DNA of 64,000 bases from Sphingomonas psychrotolerans (lineage in GTDB: Bacteria > Pseudomonadota > Alphaproteobacteria > Sphingomonadales > Sphingomonadaceae). Position numbers and translations under genes: made by a program. The DNA is taken from the NCBI RefSeq assembly GCF_002796605.1, contig NZ_CP024923.1:496001-560000 (forward strand), given 5' to 3'. The notes below the pieces were generated by a model, which was not told where the DNA came from, ran no database searches, and saw only the letters and a list, made by a program, of their open reading frames with translations. Below, piece after piece: positions 26,122 through 36,688 of this stretch (position 1 is the first letter of the stretch; each line of letters starts with the position of its first letter).

Positions 26122-26831
26122 GTGCTGAAACCATACCCCAGTCGGCGGACACAATCGACGATCCGGAAGTGGCATTCGATGCCATGACCCGCAAGCTTGC
26201 CGGGCTGACTGCTACGGTGGATGGGTTCGCAGCACGCCAACAGGAGCTGCACGGGCGCGACTACGGTCCAGACTTTGCCGGGATCCACGGACGCCTGGAC
26301 AAAGCGAACGTGGCCGTCCGGACATTGAGCGAGCTTCCGGCGATGCAGCTCACGCCTGAAACGATCGCGTCGCAGATCAGGTCTGCGGGTGAGCAAGGTC
26401 GCGCTGCCGACCATCAGGCGTGGAGCATTGCCAATCAGCAGCTCGGCAACGCGATTCAGTCAATCAATGGCGTGGTCGCGTCTGCACGGGCGGCCGAGAA
26501 GCAACGACTGTGGATCGCGGGTGCCGCGGCAGCTGCGCTGGTGATCGGGTTTGCGTTCGGGACAGTCATTCCTACCCGGATCGCGCATGCGGTGCCGGAG
26601 AACTGGCTATGGCCCGAGGCCGCCGCCGCGCGCATGCTGCAACGAGATTCTTGGAGCGCGGGCGAGCGATTGCTTCAGGTGTCGAACGCTGCGCGGTGGA
26701 GGTTTCTAACTGAGTCGGCCCAGATCGCTGAACAAAATGCAGAGGCGCTGGCGAGCTGCGGCAGGCGCGCGGCGCAAAGGCGGAAACCTCTCGATTGCGT
26801 GATCAAGGTTGGGAAAGCGCCATCCCACTAG
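26118..26831 (+). CDS. DUF6118-like single-pass membrane protein
   Basis: The 237-residue protein starts at an ATG overlapping the traA stop by four bases. The N terminus (DDPEVAFDAMTRKLAGLTATVDGFAARQQELHGRDYGPDF) and the helical middle match the DUF6118 proteins that accompany TraA in sphingomonads and other alphaproteobacteria. One transmembrane segment (LWIAGAAAAALVIGFAFG, about residues 131-148) follows, then a periplasmic WPEAAAARML region. Its role in mobilization is unknown. Confidence 0.75.
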   Translation: MSAETIPQSADTIDDPEVAFDAMTRKLAGLTATVDGFAARQQELHGRDYGPDFAGIHGRLDKANVAVRTLSELPAMQLTPETIASQIRSAGEQGRAADHQAWSIANQQLGNAIQSINGVVASARAAEKQRLWIAGAAAAALVIGFAFGTVIPTRIAHAVPENWLWPEAAAARMLQRDSWSAGERLLQVSNAARWRFLTESAQIAEQNAEALASCGRRAAQRRKPLDCVIKVGKAPSH

Positions 26832-27202
26832 CTTAGCGGCGGCTGCTTCGCGCCCTACTATCGGTCGTTCACCACAATCGGTTCAGATCCCGAAAGCTGT
26901 CACTCGTTTAGGCGGTCGTCGCTCCCCCAACTCATTTATTTGGGTGAGCGGATCGATACTCGAGCAAGACCTCGAGTTTGGCTGTCCTCAGGCAGGCGCC
27001 AAAGGTCTCCTGTTCGACGGAGGCACGTGAGCGCATCTGCGTGGCGGGTCACACATGGCGGCTCCGAAATTCTTGTCTCCGGATCACTTGGTAACCACTA
27101 TGGGCCGTCCGCGAAGGTGCTATGTCTTAATGTTCATCCGCCGATTGGGTCGAAGTTGCAAGCTGCCCGAAATCTAGTCTTTCGAACGTCGCCCTCGAGT
27201 GC
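26832..27202. other. 370-base stretch without a gene
   Basis: Neither strand offers a protein-like frame. It separates the mobilization operon from the convergent TIR gene and probably contains the termination signals of both, though I see no clear hairpin with a T run. Confidence 0.4.
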
Positions 27203-28087
27203 TCATCGCAAAAAATTTTCTCCGGAGCATTCTATAAGCTCTGATGCTAACCAGGTGAAATTTCCTCCGTATTCGATGGACCTGTTTTGCCACTCTAACA
27301 CCAGTAGCGGGCCACTATGACCGCTGTCATCTGTCGGGCAGTCACTGTCGCGAATACGATACTCGAAGCCGAGTGAGCTTATGCGCGCCGCCACCCGTTT
27401 GATCCGGGAGGGCGACATTTTGGTGATGCGTCGCAGGAGATCCAAGTCGACGTGAACATTTTCAGGCAGCTCAACTGGGCAGGAATGAGAAAAAATGTTA
27501 TATATTAACCCACGTTCCTCCTTGTCCGTCATCGTCAATGCCTTGAAGAACCTTTGCGACACGATCGCAATAAGATCTTTTTCCCTCTGACTCCTCGCCT
27601 TTAGCCTCTTAAACAGGCGATCAGGCAGGGGAGGGAAATAGTTCTCGCGTGGGCGCGGCCCGATCTTGCCGACAATGATGTCGCGCAACTGCTGAGGACT
27701 AGTTTCTCGTAAGTCAACAAATCCAATGGTATCCGGTACGCCGGGAATAGACGTGTCATCAAATCTAACCGGAAGCAAATATTCAGTTTCACTTACGAGC
27801 GCTCTCGATTGTGCACTCCGCCGTTCATGAGACGTCCAAGCCTTCTTCGCGTAATGCTTTGAGACAAACATGACGCAATATCTGGCTTGATTTTGATATA
27901 TGTCTTGAAGATGGGCGTATAAGTCCTTTCCCCAGAGGCTGACCTTTTCAAATTCATCATAAAATGTGCGAACACCCTCCTGCTGAAGCAGGTCTGCTAG
28001 TGTCCTCACGTAGACACGATCCTCCCCCGCGAATGACAAGCAAACGTCGTAGTTGGGTTCGGCTACGCGATGCGATCTCTTAGGCAT
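27203..28087 (-). CDS. TIR-domain protein, candidate defence NADase
   Basis: The 294-residue protein has a TIR domain at about 12-143: YDVCLSFAGEDRVYVRTLADLL (strand A and helix A), VRTFYDEFE, and YCVMFVSKHYAKKAWTSHERRSA. Glu88 in the last motif is at the usual catalytic position for NAD cleavage. The remaining 150 residues contain a helix-turn-helix-like part (LLRRITKMSPSRIKRVAARISSLGFEYRI), possibly a winged helix that senses or binds a ligand. Bacterial TIR proteins often act in abortive defence by NAD depletion. No partner gene is adjacent. Its GC is clearly lower than that of the core genes. Confidence 0.85.
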   Translation of the reverse strand: MPKRSHRVAEPNYDVCLSFAGEDRVYVRTLADLLQQEGVRTFYDEFEKVSLWGKDLYAHLQDIYQNQARYCVMFVSKHYAKKAWTSHERRSAQSRALVSETEYLLPVRFDDTSIPGVPDTIGFVDLRETSPQQLRDIIVGKIGPRPRENYFPPLPDRLFKRLKARSQREKDLIAIVSQRFFKALTMTDKEERGLIYNIFSHSCPVELPENVHVDLDLLRRITKMSPSRIKRVAARISSLGFEYRIRDSDCPTDDSGHSGPLLVLEWQNRSIEYGGNFTWLASELIECSGENFLR

Positions 28088-28228
28088 TTGAGCGTTGTCC
28101 GCAGAAGGACCGTATCAGTCAAGCATACCGCTTACGGCAGGAGTTCGACGCGCGGATCCCGCAGACCTGCGGCGATGCCGAGGGCGCCCGCGACCGACGT
28201 GGCGGGGGGTTCGACGGCTATAACGCAT

Positions 28229-28320
28229 TGAACCTGCCACGCCGCTGACGGCCCATTAGCTGCCATCGTAGCGCCCGGCGCAGCGAGCGGCTGGAACTGG
28301 GCCGCTAGCAGACTGGCGGC
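28229..28320. repeat. partial copy of the composite intergenic repeat
   Basis: GGCCCATTAGCTGCCATCG (28250) and GGAACTGGGCCGCTAGCAGACTGGC (28293) resemble the two ends of the ~90-base repeat at 12.0 and 12.7 kb, with a middle GCGCCCGGCGC. The match is weaker than between copies 1 and 2. Confidence 0.45.
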
Positions 28321-28617
28321 TCTCCGCCGCCACTACCGACAAAGCGGTCGTTCGGACCGTCAACCCTCTCGGTGTAAACGAGATGCTCTGAGAACGCCCG
28401 AAAATGGGCCGATTGCTGATAGTCAGATTTGAGGCAGGCGGCCTTGGAGTCGGACATTCGCGCGAAGCTACGGCGATTTCGGCCACCGGCAACGTCGTAT
28501 CGAGTGCTTTGGTGAACGTCCGAAACCATCACCTGACGCTGGCGAACGCGTGGGATCAAAGCGTATTGTCTGAGGCGGCGGCTTGTCCATTCGCTTATAC
28601 GATAATCTGAGACTAAC
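28321..28617. other. intergenic, no gene recognised
   Basis: Short open frames only, with repeat relics near 28395-28430. Nothing protein-like on either strand. Confidence 0.4.
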
Positions 28618-29100
28618 TCAGCGCCCCGCGGCCTTCGCAGCTTGGTTAGCCCAATAAAGCAACCGCCGGACCCCGTTCTGGCTATCATAGTCGTAGATTG
28701 GCGCACCCGTGGAGAGCGGCTGCACATATCCGTTGGCAACCGGCGCCAGCCACTTGGGCCACCGCATCAGCTGCTTGGACATGCTCTCCATCTTGTGCCA
28801 GCCGCCGCCGATGTATTCATAAACGTAGATGCGGCCCTGTGCGTCTCTGCCCACCGCGATATAGTCGAGCGGGTTCGGTCCCCATTCCCCGTAACAGCGC
28901 TGCCCAATGCACCAGAGGTGATCGATCCGAACGGCGAAGATGCCGTTGCCGTTAAGCAACGATCGAGCAATCTCAAATCGGCACCATGACCGCACCCAAG
29001 TATTCTCGCCGGTTAGCACGCAGGTTGCGCTTGTGCCGACGATGTTCTTGCTGATTGATTTCCGGAGATACTCCGCGTTGAAGCTCTTGCGGCTTTCCAC
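28618..29100 (-). pseudogene. TIR-like (DUF1863/MTH538 type) protein lacking its N terminus
   Basis: The frame opens at a stop near 29130 and reads SRKSFNAEYLRKSISKNIVG, SATCVLTGENTWVRSWCRFEI and GIFAVRIDHL, which is the second half of a DUF1863 TIR-like domain. The first strand and helix (normally FFSFHYERD-like) are missing. The C-terminal 90 residues (YIAVGRDAQGRIYVYEYIGGGW...) look intact. A GTG at 29100 could start a shorter protein. Truncation is the simplest reading. Such proteins, like the TIR gene nearby, belong to defence or signalling sets. Confidence 0.6.
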
Positions 29101-29172
29101 AGGCTTCGATCCTGCACGGTCTTCACGCGCTCACTGTCGATGGGCCTGAAAGCTCCCATGGTAGGTCGGTAT

Positions 29173-29487
29173 TTATAGCTCTCTAACCGTGCGTTTTTTG
29201 ACTGCGACATTCTCGAGCTTGCAACTTCTATCATACGTTAGTGTTAGAGAGTGAGATGGATCTGCTCCCTTTATATAGACAAGATCGGTACTAGTTTTTA
29301 CCCCCAAAGCGCAGTCTTCTCCGAATACTCGTAACCATCCAAACTTGGACAACATGGGCTCGTTGTTCACAAAATCGCTACCCATGACCAGCTTTTTACG
29401 AATATCCATAACCCCCTTTTCTCCACCAAAATCCGTGCAGCCTGAGATCAGGATCAGGCTAAAAGCGATAAGGCATGCAACTCTCAC
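29173..29487 (-). CDS. small lipoprotein directly downstream of the Rhs gene, candidate immunity protein
   Basis: The 104-residue protein starts at a GTG one base past the Rhs stop (TAG-T-GTG), so translation is probably coupled. The signal sequence MRVACLIAFSLILISGC ends in a lipobox (LISGC, Cys17), so it should be lipid-anchored in the envelope. The mature part has KLVMGSDFVNNEPMLSKFGWLRVFGEDCALG and a basic end. A lipoprotein immediately behind a polymorphic-toxin-like gene is the classic place for an immunity protein acting in the periplasm. No family was recognised, so the function is inferred from position. Confidence 0.65.
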   Translation of the reverse strand: MRVACLIAFSLILISGCTDFGGEKGVMDIRKKLVMGSDFVNNEPMLSKFGWLRVFGEDCALGVKTSTDLVYIKGADPSHSLTLTYDRSCKLENVAVKKRTVREL

Positions 29488-29488
29488 A

Positions 29489-32400
29489 CTAATATCCTTC
29501 GCGCTTCGGTTTTATACGATCTTCTATTCTATCACTCTGCGCGCGACCGGGTGCCCATCTAGAATTTGCTGGGGCCGGATGGTCGCTAGGGTCATCGTTA
29601 TCTTCTTTAGCTATATTAGCGACTGCCGCGGCCGCGCAATTGCTATTACAGCCGGACGGAGTCAAAGCCGGAAGCGCGGAATAACCAACCTCTCCCGATT
29701 GCAGAGTGCGATTAACAGCATTTCCAGATGCCACGAGAGATTGGTCCGTCGCATCGATTATGTTAAAGGTAGCTCCAATCTCCTGCTGCTTGGGAGTGTC
29801 TAAGCTATTCCAAACCGCTACGTCCGCCCTGAGAGTGCTATCCCGACTTGTGTCGTTCCAAGAAGACTTCAGGGATCCATCTATATCTGAGTATGAAAAT
29901 ATCGCTTTAATTGGTCCACCTGGATAGTCAGCAACGACAATAAAAGCGTGATCGGCCCTTCCTCTAGTGCCTCCAGCAGCCCGCGAAACGTAGTATCCAG
30001 TTTCGCCAGAAGGGTCGATTGTGTTAATGGGGTCGTTTGCGACATAGGCGTAGAGGTTCATTTGATCTTCGTAGCCGACTGGATCGGTTTGCATGAATCT
30101 GCCGAGCGTCGCCGAGTACATACGGGCCTTATAGTAGTACATTCCTAGCGGTAGCCATATCTGACCCGTATATTGGAAGCGCCCCTCGTTTCCGGTCTGC
30201 ACGCCATGTTCGTCATACTTCAAAGTTCTCAGGACGTTTCCGCCAGCGTCCGCCTGGGCGATAATAGAGCCCTGATGGTCTGCAAAGTTGAAGATCGGTG
30301 AACTGAGTCCGGCACCATTGAACTGGACCAGCGGATCGTCCGGGCCTTCTCCATGCACCTGGCGGGAAAAGTGCTGGCCCAGAAAGCTGTACTCATCGAC
30401 CAATTCGTCCCCGTCCCAGAGCATTCGCGACCCGCTCGTGCCGCCTTGCGAGTTCTGCCATAATCTTCCCAGCGGATCGTAGGTCAACGTCCATCCGCCT
30501 GACGCGGTTATCATTCGATTTTCGGCGTCATACGTGAAGCTGTTGGTGCCATCCGAAGTTAGATTGCCATTGGTGTCATAAGTAAAGGTGGCGGGACCTG
30601 CGCTAGTGTATTGATTTAACCCGTTTTTCACGTAGTTACGATTAACAGCCAGATAACCGGCGTAGGCATAGCTGTCGTTATCACGCGTCTGGCTGACTAT
30701 CTGCCCAGCTGCGTTGTGGCCAAAAGAGTAGCTGACATCGTAAGTGCCGGACACGTCGTGGGAGAGAATCTCCAGCTTTCCGATCCCATCGTACGTGTAG
30801 CTTGTGGGAGCTCCCCAAATTCCTCCAGTCAGCGCGCGCTTGATGCTGCTGAGCTGCCCTTGTGAGCTATATTGCATTTGAATGAGGCTGCTCGAACCAT
30901 TGGCATTGATCGAATCAACTCGGCCGAGTGGATCCCGGTTATACTCGATATACACCCCGTCTGGGTGAGTGATCCGAGTACGTTGACCGTTCGCGTCATA
31001 CTGGAATGCCAGAGCCCAACTCATGCCCTCCATGCTCGTGGTGCTGAGGATTCGGCGGCCGAGCGCGTCATAGTTGTTCGTTACGGCGTCGCTACCCGTA
31101 GGCCCGTCGAAACGAGCTGCCGTCTGCAACCCGCGAAGGTCGTATTGATAGTAGACCGCTCGCGCGCCACCGTTTGGATAGGATTTCGACGAGAGACGAT
31201 TAAGCGCGTCGTAGACGTAGCTTATCATTCTTCCATCTCGCTTCGTCAGGCTCGTGCGTTTGTCATTCGCGTCGTAGGCATACTCCTCGCGATTATTAGC
31301 ATCGACGGCGCCCGACGTCGCAAGTGCATTAGCCTGAGTGGAGAAGTCGTAAGCGCTCGGCGGAGTCGCGGAGGGAAATTGCAACTGCGTTTGGCGATCG
31401 TATCCGTCATAGACCAAGCGAGCCTTATTTCCGTTCGCATCGACGACATACTCGTGCTTCCCGTTCGGTGTGTAGCTGTAGGTGGTATAGGCTTGCTCGA
31501 TGCTCGTTCCGACAGCCTTTCGGATTTGCACCAACTGCCCGGCTGCATCATAAACGTTTTTGGTGATCCGGTCGGGGCCCTGATCGCCCGCCGAGCCTAA
31601 CGAGCATGCGCTCGATGGCAAACTTGCGAATGCAAGCGGATTCATTCGCTGGGCTGTGCATTCGAGGCGGCCGGCGGCATCATAGCTGTATTGGGTTACT
31701 GCCCGGACGACACCACTGCCGTCCGACACAACCGTTTTCACCTGCAGACCTGAAGCATCGTAACTGTTCTCTGATCTTTGCCAGAGGCTGAATGCCGCCC
31801 ATGCGGTGTCTGTGACGTCGGTAACGGTGCCCTTGTCTTCGGTTAGAACCTGATCATCGCCATTGTAGCCGATGCGCCGCGCCTGGCGCGTCCCATCGCT
31901 AGATGGCGGCTTGATCTCGCCGATCGGGCGTCCGACCCCATCGTAGCGCCGATATGTGACGTTACCTCGCGCATCGGTGATTTGGATTGGATGCCCTGCA
32001 TCATCGTAGCCGTAGCCCGTGGCAGATGAGACGGAACCGTCCCCGGCGCTTTGCGTCACCGTCGACGGCAGGAGCGTGCCCCCCCAATAGGCCGTGACGG
32101 CCTTCGTTTCCGCCGCTGTCCCCAAGCAACTATTCCCCGTTGCGCATGAGGAGACTTCGGTCTCGCGGTAGAGGAGCCCATCTCCGGTGTCATAGGCGGC
32201 GTAAGTGTAGCGCTTTTGCGGACGGATCCCACTCGCATCGGCTGGTAACGTAAGGGTTAATACACCGCTATGCACCTGATCGTAGATGTAGTCCGTTTGG
32301 TTTCCGTTCGCGTCTTTCGTCCAATTCGGCTTGTTGCATGTTACCGGGTTGGTGCACGCCGCATCGAAGCCGGCTTCGAAAACCGTTTGGCTAATGCCGG

Positions 32401-33958
32401 AGGCTGCCGGCCCCGACCGAGTAACCTTGGTGATGTTTCCGCGAGTATCGTATTGATAGGAGAAGCCGTTCGTCGCCGGAAGCGTGGCCTGTGTTTGAAG
32501 ATCAGTGATGGGGTCGTAAGCGAATTGCGTCTGCCGTGATAGCGGGTCGGATGAGCTATCAATATTAACGGAATTAGCGGGTGGGGGGCATCCAATCGCC
32601 CCGCCCTCATCTATGTATTTCCCATTGGCTTTCACCGATCTTGTCCCGCCGGCGGGATCTTGTGCATTTGAGGCGCTTCCAGGCAAGGTTCCCCACGTAT
32701 AGTTCCACACTCGACCATTTCTCGTAACCGAGCTTACTGGCCATCTATTTCCGACAGATAGGTAGCTATATGGCGTTCCCGCACCTACATAAGCATAGGA
32801 TATGTCAGTAGTCACACCGGCAGGGGATACGGTTTTGATTGGTAGGTAACCGGTGTAGTCGACTACGTTATTGCACGTAACTGTCGCATTAGCATGTAGC
32901 TTGAGCTGATAGTTTCGCGATATGTCATCCTGCTGCGTTATATTCACGTCAGCATTATGTGCGCCGGACATCACGACGGAAGTGGAAACGGACCTGAGGC
33001 CATTACCGCCCTTGCGCATGCTCGTGACCACACTTCTATCACCAGGGATGCTATTCAGCCAGTTAAACCCGGGATTGTTAAATGGGACATAGCTTGATGG
33101 AAGCGTATAGGTAAAAGAAATAGCATAACCTAGATTGCTGGAGACGGTGTCGACTACCGATACGCCGCCAGCCACGTTTGACACCGACGAATATGGACTG
33201 AAACTAAGCTTCTCGCCGCTTGGATAGGTTATCGTGGATACGAACGCATCCGAACCGTGGATTGTACAGTAAATTTCACCATCCTCGCACGGAAGGTCGT
33301 TTCGGAACGTATACGGTAGAAAGAAGTCATACTTTACCCCCGATTTATCTTGGTAGGTGTATTTATTAGAAGTATTTCTATAGAGGATAGATCCGTCTAA
33401 TTTAGATGTTTGTGTGCAGTGGACTGTTCCCGTGCATTTAAAAAGCTTATCCTCGCCAGAAACATGTAATCGCACGTCGCGAGTTTCTGTTTCGCCGGCC
33501 GGATCTCCTCCAGTGGAGGTGTAGTACCTATCGAACAGATATACCTTGAGGCTGTGGGTCATCCGTCGGCCGTTAAAAGCTGCCCTGTCAGTTAGATTTC
33601 CAGCTGCCGGTACGTTGATGTCGAAAGGCGACGGGGTGGAATATGTACCAAATGCCAAGTCCACTCCGTTTGAATCGGGTTGGTGACTTATTACCGGAAT
33701 CTCCTCGGCACTAGTTTCCTGAGATAAGGCCGGAATTGGCGACAATGATATGAATACCGAGAGAATCGCAGCTGCCGGACGAAGCCCTCGAATCCGTCTC
33801 CATGAAGCGGTGTACGTCCCGACGTCGTGGGTCTGGGAAGACCGCCTCCGCACGGCATAATTGAGTAGGCGGGCTACTGGTCCCACGCTCAGCGCTGTTG
33901 CGATCCCGTGTCTCTCGTTCGGGCTTTTGATCTGAACGTGTGCACAACCTGCTATCAT
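29489..33958 (-). CDS. Rhs/YD-repeat protein with a papain-like C-terminal tail
   Basis: The 1489-residue protein has an extended N terminus with a secretion signal-like [22 protein letters not shown] near residue 70. A long YD-repeat array follows ([35 protein letters not shown] and many more), then the Rhs core ([36 protein letters not shown]). After the core, about 170 residues form a variable tail with DHAFIVV and later [13 protein letters not shown]. His followed by Cys in that order recalls permuted papain-like (NlpC/LRAT/PPPDE) enzymes. ATG 33958 follows GGGGGA. Lower GC than the core genome. It is likely an exported effector with a lipoprotein partner. Confidence 0.85.
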   Translation of the reverse strand: MIAGCAHVQIKSPNERHGIATALSVGPVARLLNYAVRRRSSQTHDVGTYTASWRRIRGLRPAAAILSVFISLSPIPALSQETSAEEIPVISHQPDSNGVDLAFGTYSTPSPFDINVPAAGNLTDRAAFNGRRMTHSLKVYLFDRYYTSTGGDPAGETETRDVRLHVSGEDKLFKCTGTVHCTQTSKLDGSILYRNTSNKYTYQDKSGVKYDFFLPYTFRNDLPCEDGEIYCTIHGSDAFVSTITYPSGEKLSFSPYSSVSNVAGGVSVVDTVSSNLGYAISFTYTLPSSYVPFNNPGFNWLNSIPGDRSVVTSMRKGGNGLRSVSTSVVMSGAHNADVNITQQDDISRNYQLKLHANATVTCNNVVDYTGYLPIKTVSPAGVTTDISYAYVGAGTPYSYLSVGNRWPVSSVTRNGRVWNYTWGTLPGSASNAQDPAGGTRSVKANGKYIDEGGAIGCPPPANSVNIDSSSDPLSRQTQFAYDPITDLQTQATLPATNGFSYQYDTRGNITKVTRSGPAASGISQTVFEAGFDAACTNPVTCNKPNWTKDANGNQTDYIYDQVHSGVLTLTLPADASGIRPQKRYTYAAYDTGDGLLYRETEVSSCATGNSCLGTAAETKAVTAYWGGTLLPSTVTQSAGDGSVSSATGYGYDDAGHPIQITDARGNVTYRRYDGVGRPIGEIKPPSSDGTRQARRIGYNGDDQVLTEDKGTVTDVTDTAWAAFSLWQRSENSYDASGLQVKTVVSDGSGVVRAVTQYSYDAAGRLECTAQRMNPLAFASLPSSACSLGSAGDQGPDRITKNVYDAAGQLVQIRKAVGTSIEQAYTTYSYTPNGKHEYVVDANGNKARLVYDGYDRQTQLQFPSATPPSAYDFSTQANALATSGAVDANNREEYAYDANDKRTSLTKRDGRMISYVYDALNRLSSKSYPNGGARAVYYQYDLRGLQTAARFDGPTGSDAVTNNYDALGRRILSTTSMEGMSWALAFQYDANGQRTRITHPDGVYIEYNRDPLGRVDSINANGSSSLIQMQYSSQGQLSSIKRALTGGIWGAPTSYTYDGIGKLEILSHDVSGTYDVSYSFGHNAAGQIVSQTRDNDSYAYAGYLAVNRNYVKNGLNQYTSAGPATFTYDTNGNLTSDGTNSFTYDAENRMITASGGWTLTYDPLGRLWQNSQGGTSGSRMLWDGDELVDEYSFLGQHFSRQVHGEGPDDPLVQFNGAGLSSPIFNFADHQGSIIAQADAGGNVLRTLKYDEHGVQTGNEGRFQYTGQIWLPLGMYYYKARMYSATLGRFMQTDPVGYEDQMNLYAYVANDPINTIDPSGETGYYVSRAAGGTRGRADHAFIVVADYPGGPIKAIFSYSDIDGSLKSSWNDTSRDSTLRADVAVWNSLDTPKQQEIGATFNIIDATDQSLVASGNAVNRTLQSGEVGYSALPALTPSGCNSNCAAAAVANIAKEDNDDPSDHPAPANSRWAPGRAQSDRIEDRIKPKREGY

Positions 33959-34041
33959 GAGTTCCCCCGGGTAGAGGTTATTGGTGGGAGTTGAGGAATA
34001 ACGGCGGGATCGCCGTCAACCTTCCCATCGTTGCGTAGCTG

Positions 34042-34338
34042 TCACTTGCCTTGGGCCAGTCGGGGCCCGGCCAGGACGGCCTTTGAGCGGTCGGAAGGCC
34101 GCGAGATTTGGGTGGCGCAACTGGGAACACTTGATCCCACGACATATTGCGAGCGGTTGCCGGCAGCATCAAAGCAGGTGCCGGTAGCGGTGCCGGTATT
34201 GGGACCGCCGCTCGTGCTGCTGCTCACTAGACGGCCTAGCGCGTCATAGGTGTAGGTGACGGTTTCGGAAGCTATTGCGACTTGCGCCAGACCAAGCGGG
34301 ATTGGCACGAGCATCAAGCGAAAATGCAGTCGTGGCAT
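34042..34338 (-). CDS. small secreted YD-repeat protein
   Basis: The 98-residue protein starts at ATG 34338 with a strong AGGAGG five bases upstream. A signal peptide (RLMLVPIPLGLAQVAIAS) is followed by a single YD repeat (VTYTYDALGRLVSSST) and a short tail with two cysteines (GTCFDAAG, SSVPSCATQ). It lies 83 bases upstream of the large Rhs gene on the same strand, so both may be co-transcribed. Such one-repeat proteins may be chaperone-like or remnants of an Rhs gene; I cannot tell which. Confidence 0.7.
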   Translation of the reverse strand: MPRLHFRLMLVPIPLGLAQVAIASETVTYTYDALGRLVSSSTSGGPNTGTATGTCFDAAGNRSQYVVGSSVPSCATQISRPSDRSKAVLAGPRLAQGK

Positions 34339-34814
34339 GAGACCTCCTATTGGCAAAAGTTCCGTCCGACACCGCTCGATCAAATCAAGCCACGTTCGAG
34401 TCGGCCACCCACCGTGCAAGAAATCCCAAATTCGCCAATTTGACAAGCGCGGCGGAATTCGGCGGTCTAGCAGGCGGAACTTGCCCATCACTCGATCACG
34501 GGTCAGTAGTTTTATGCGAATCTTGCCTTCGAGCACCGTTTTCGGCGTGCAAATCATGCCTGGAGATGGAAGTGCGTCTGAGCCTCCGGCGGTGCCCTTC
34601 ATCTCTGCGGACGTGTCGCCGCTGGCCAATGCGCCGCAGAGGCCTACGGCTATGATCCTTATGCCGGGGCAGCTGTGCCGAGCCAGTGAGAGACAGCAGT
34701 TTTCAGGCGAGAACCTTCCTTAACTGCCATTCGCCAATAGCTTGTCGAGTTCCGCTAACGACTCATTTTTGATCATGGTGAACCGCGCCGGGGCTGCCGG
34801 GGGCGTTTGATTGT
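34339..34814. other. intergenic region before the IS3 remnant
   Basis: No supported gene on either strand. It must contain the promoter for the small YD-repeat protein at 34338 (leftward). Confidence 0.4.
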
Positions 34815-35890
34815 GAGTCAGGCTACCATATCGATGTTGTTTGCGGCAGCATAATATTGGTCTTCGGCTTCGGCAGGCGGGATGTTGCCGATGGGCTCCA
34901 GCAGCCGGCGATGGCTGAACCAGTCGATCCATTCGAGGGTCGCGTATTCCACCGCTTCGAAGGAGCGCCATGGCCCGCGGCGATGGATGACCTCGGCCTT
35001 GTAGAGACTGTTGATAGTCTCAGCCAACGCGTTGTCATAGCTATCGCCGACGCTGCCGACCGAGGGTTCGATCCCGGCTTCGGCGAGGCGTTCGGTGTAC
35101 TTGATGGACACGTATTGCGACCGCGTCGCTATGATGGATGAGGCCGCCCCGGTGGGCCGGGCGGTGATCGTGAAGCGCCTGTTCCAGGCATCGAGGACGA
35201 AGCTGGCATGGGCCGTCCTGCTGGCCCGCCAGCCGACGATCCGCCGAGCATAGGTATCGATGACGAAGGCGACGTAGACGAACCCGGCCCAAGTCGCGAC
35301 ACAGGCGAAGTCTGACACCCAAAGCATGTTCGGCGCTGGCGCAACAACTGGCGGTTGACGTGATCGAGCGGGCACGGTGCCGCCTTGTCGCTGATGGTCG
35401 TGTGCACCGGCTTGCCCCGGATCACCCCTGCCAAGCCCATCTCACGCATCAGTCGCGCGACGGTACAGCGGGCGATCGCAAAGCCCTCCCGCATCATCTG
35501 CCGCCACACCTTGCGCACAACGTAGACCGCGAAGTTCTCAGCGAACACGCGCGCGATCTCGGGCTTGAGGGCCGCATCCTGACGCGCCCGTGCCGACAGG
35601 CGCGACGCGCTCGTGGTAGGTGGATGGGGCGATCGGCAGGACCCGGCAGATCGGCTCGACCCCCTAGGCGGCTCGACCCCATAGGTATCGCGGTGATCGT
35701 CAATGAACGCGATCATCGCCGGAACGGGCGGCCGAGCTCTGCCTGCGCAAAATACGCCGACGCCCTGCGCAAAATCTCGTTGGCGAGCCGCAGCTCACGG
35801 ACCTCGCGCTCCAGCGCCTTCACCTTGTCGGCAACCTCGGTCGGGACACCGGCGCGCTGGCCGGAACGCAGCCGATCTACTCCGCGATCA
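34815..35890 (-). mobile_element. decayed IS3-family insertion sequence
   Basis: Reading leftwards, the tail of OrfA ([38 protein letters not shown], stop at 35713) overlaps OrfB, which starts near 35716 ([16 protein letters not shown]). OrfB pieces appear in three frames: PEIARVFAENFAVYVVRKVWRQM, then WVSDFACVATWAGFVYVAFVIDTYARRIVGW, then SIKYTERLAEAG and GDSYDNALAETINSLYKAEVIHRRG. Frameshifts near 35600, 35370 and 35130 disrupt the DDE domain, and the N terminus of OrfA is missing beyond about 35890. I see no clear terminal inverted repeats, so the limits are approximate. It cannot be autonomous. Confidence 0.82.
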
Positions 35891-36688
35891 TGCCGACTGG
35901 TGCGATTCCTCTTCGACGAGACTTGGTGCGGACCCCATCTGGCTACGAGGTCGATCCTCGCGAGAAGGACAAATAGCGACTCAACGCCGTTGCCCAATGA
36001 GCATCGGCCGCACAGCCTCCGCGCGTCCGCTTTTGGGGCGTTAGCCGACCGACAGCTTTCCGCCTCCAGACCAGAGACTGGTTTGCGCGTCTCCGCGGCG
36101 CATTGGCTTTCGCGGCGCATTGGCTGCCCTTTGGGGCGCGATCTGGGCCAAGGACGTCCGACGACGCCTCATCAGATCGCCGAAGGTAAATGGGACCGTA
36201 AGTGGGGCCGAATTTTCGCTTACCGAGAAAAATCCAGAAATATCAATACGGTAAAATTAGGAAGTGGCGGAGAGGGTGGGAAGGCAAACGGCAGGAGTTG
36301 TTCCGCTTGCTGACCGGCAGCTTCACGACTCGAAACTTCAGAAGGCGGTCGTTCCGGGACAGGTCGCGCGAATGACCGCTAACGCCCCAAAGCCGGACGT
36401 TCAGGTCCGGCTCGCCGCTTCCGAGAACCGGACGTTGTTTAATGTCCCGAGCTTCGGCTTGGTCTGCCAATTGCGGGCCGTCCGCTTTTTGGGGGATAGT
36501 AAGGTCAAGCTGGCATAGTGAACTGCGAGACGGTCGCGGCGTTGTTCACTGCCGCAACTTTGCACGCCGCCATCCGTTATAGTTTCACGCGAACACACCC
36601 AAGGGTGTCGACCCACGCCCGTTCTGCCTATCGCGACTTCCCGGCCACTGGCTTTCATCCGCGAGCCTTCGGTTTTCCAAGGCTGATT
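35891..36688. other. ~800-base stretch without a gene, repeat relics
   Basis: It contains a tandem 17-base repeat unit (CGCGGCGCATTGGCT at 36094 and 36111) and sphingomonad-type repeat relics (ACCGCTAACGCCCCAAAG near 36378, CCAATTGCGGGCCGTCCGC near 36467). An in-frame extension of the downstream kinase frame to 36518 is not protein-like. Confidence 0.5.

Noticed and set aside
34815..35890. An intact, active IS3 transposase by programmed frameshifting
   Set aside because: Beyond the OrfA/OrfB overlap there are additional frame breaks inside the catalytic domain, including right at the second Asp motif, and the OrfA start is missing.
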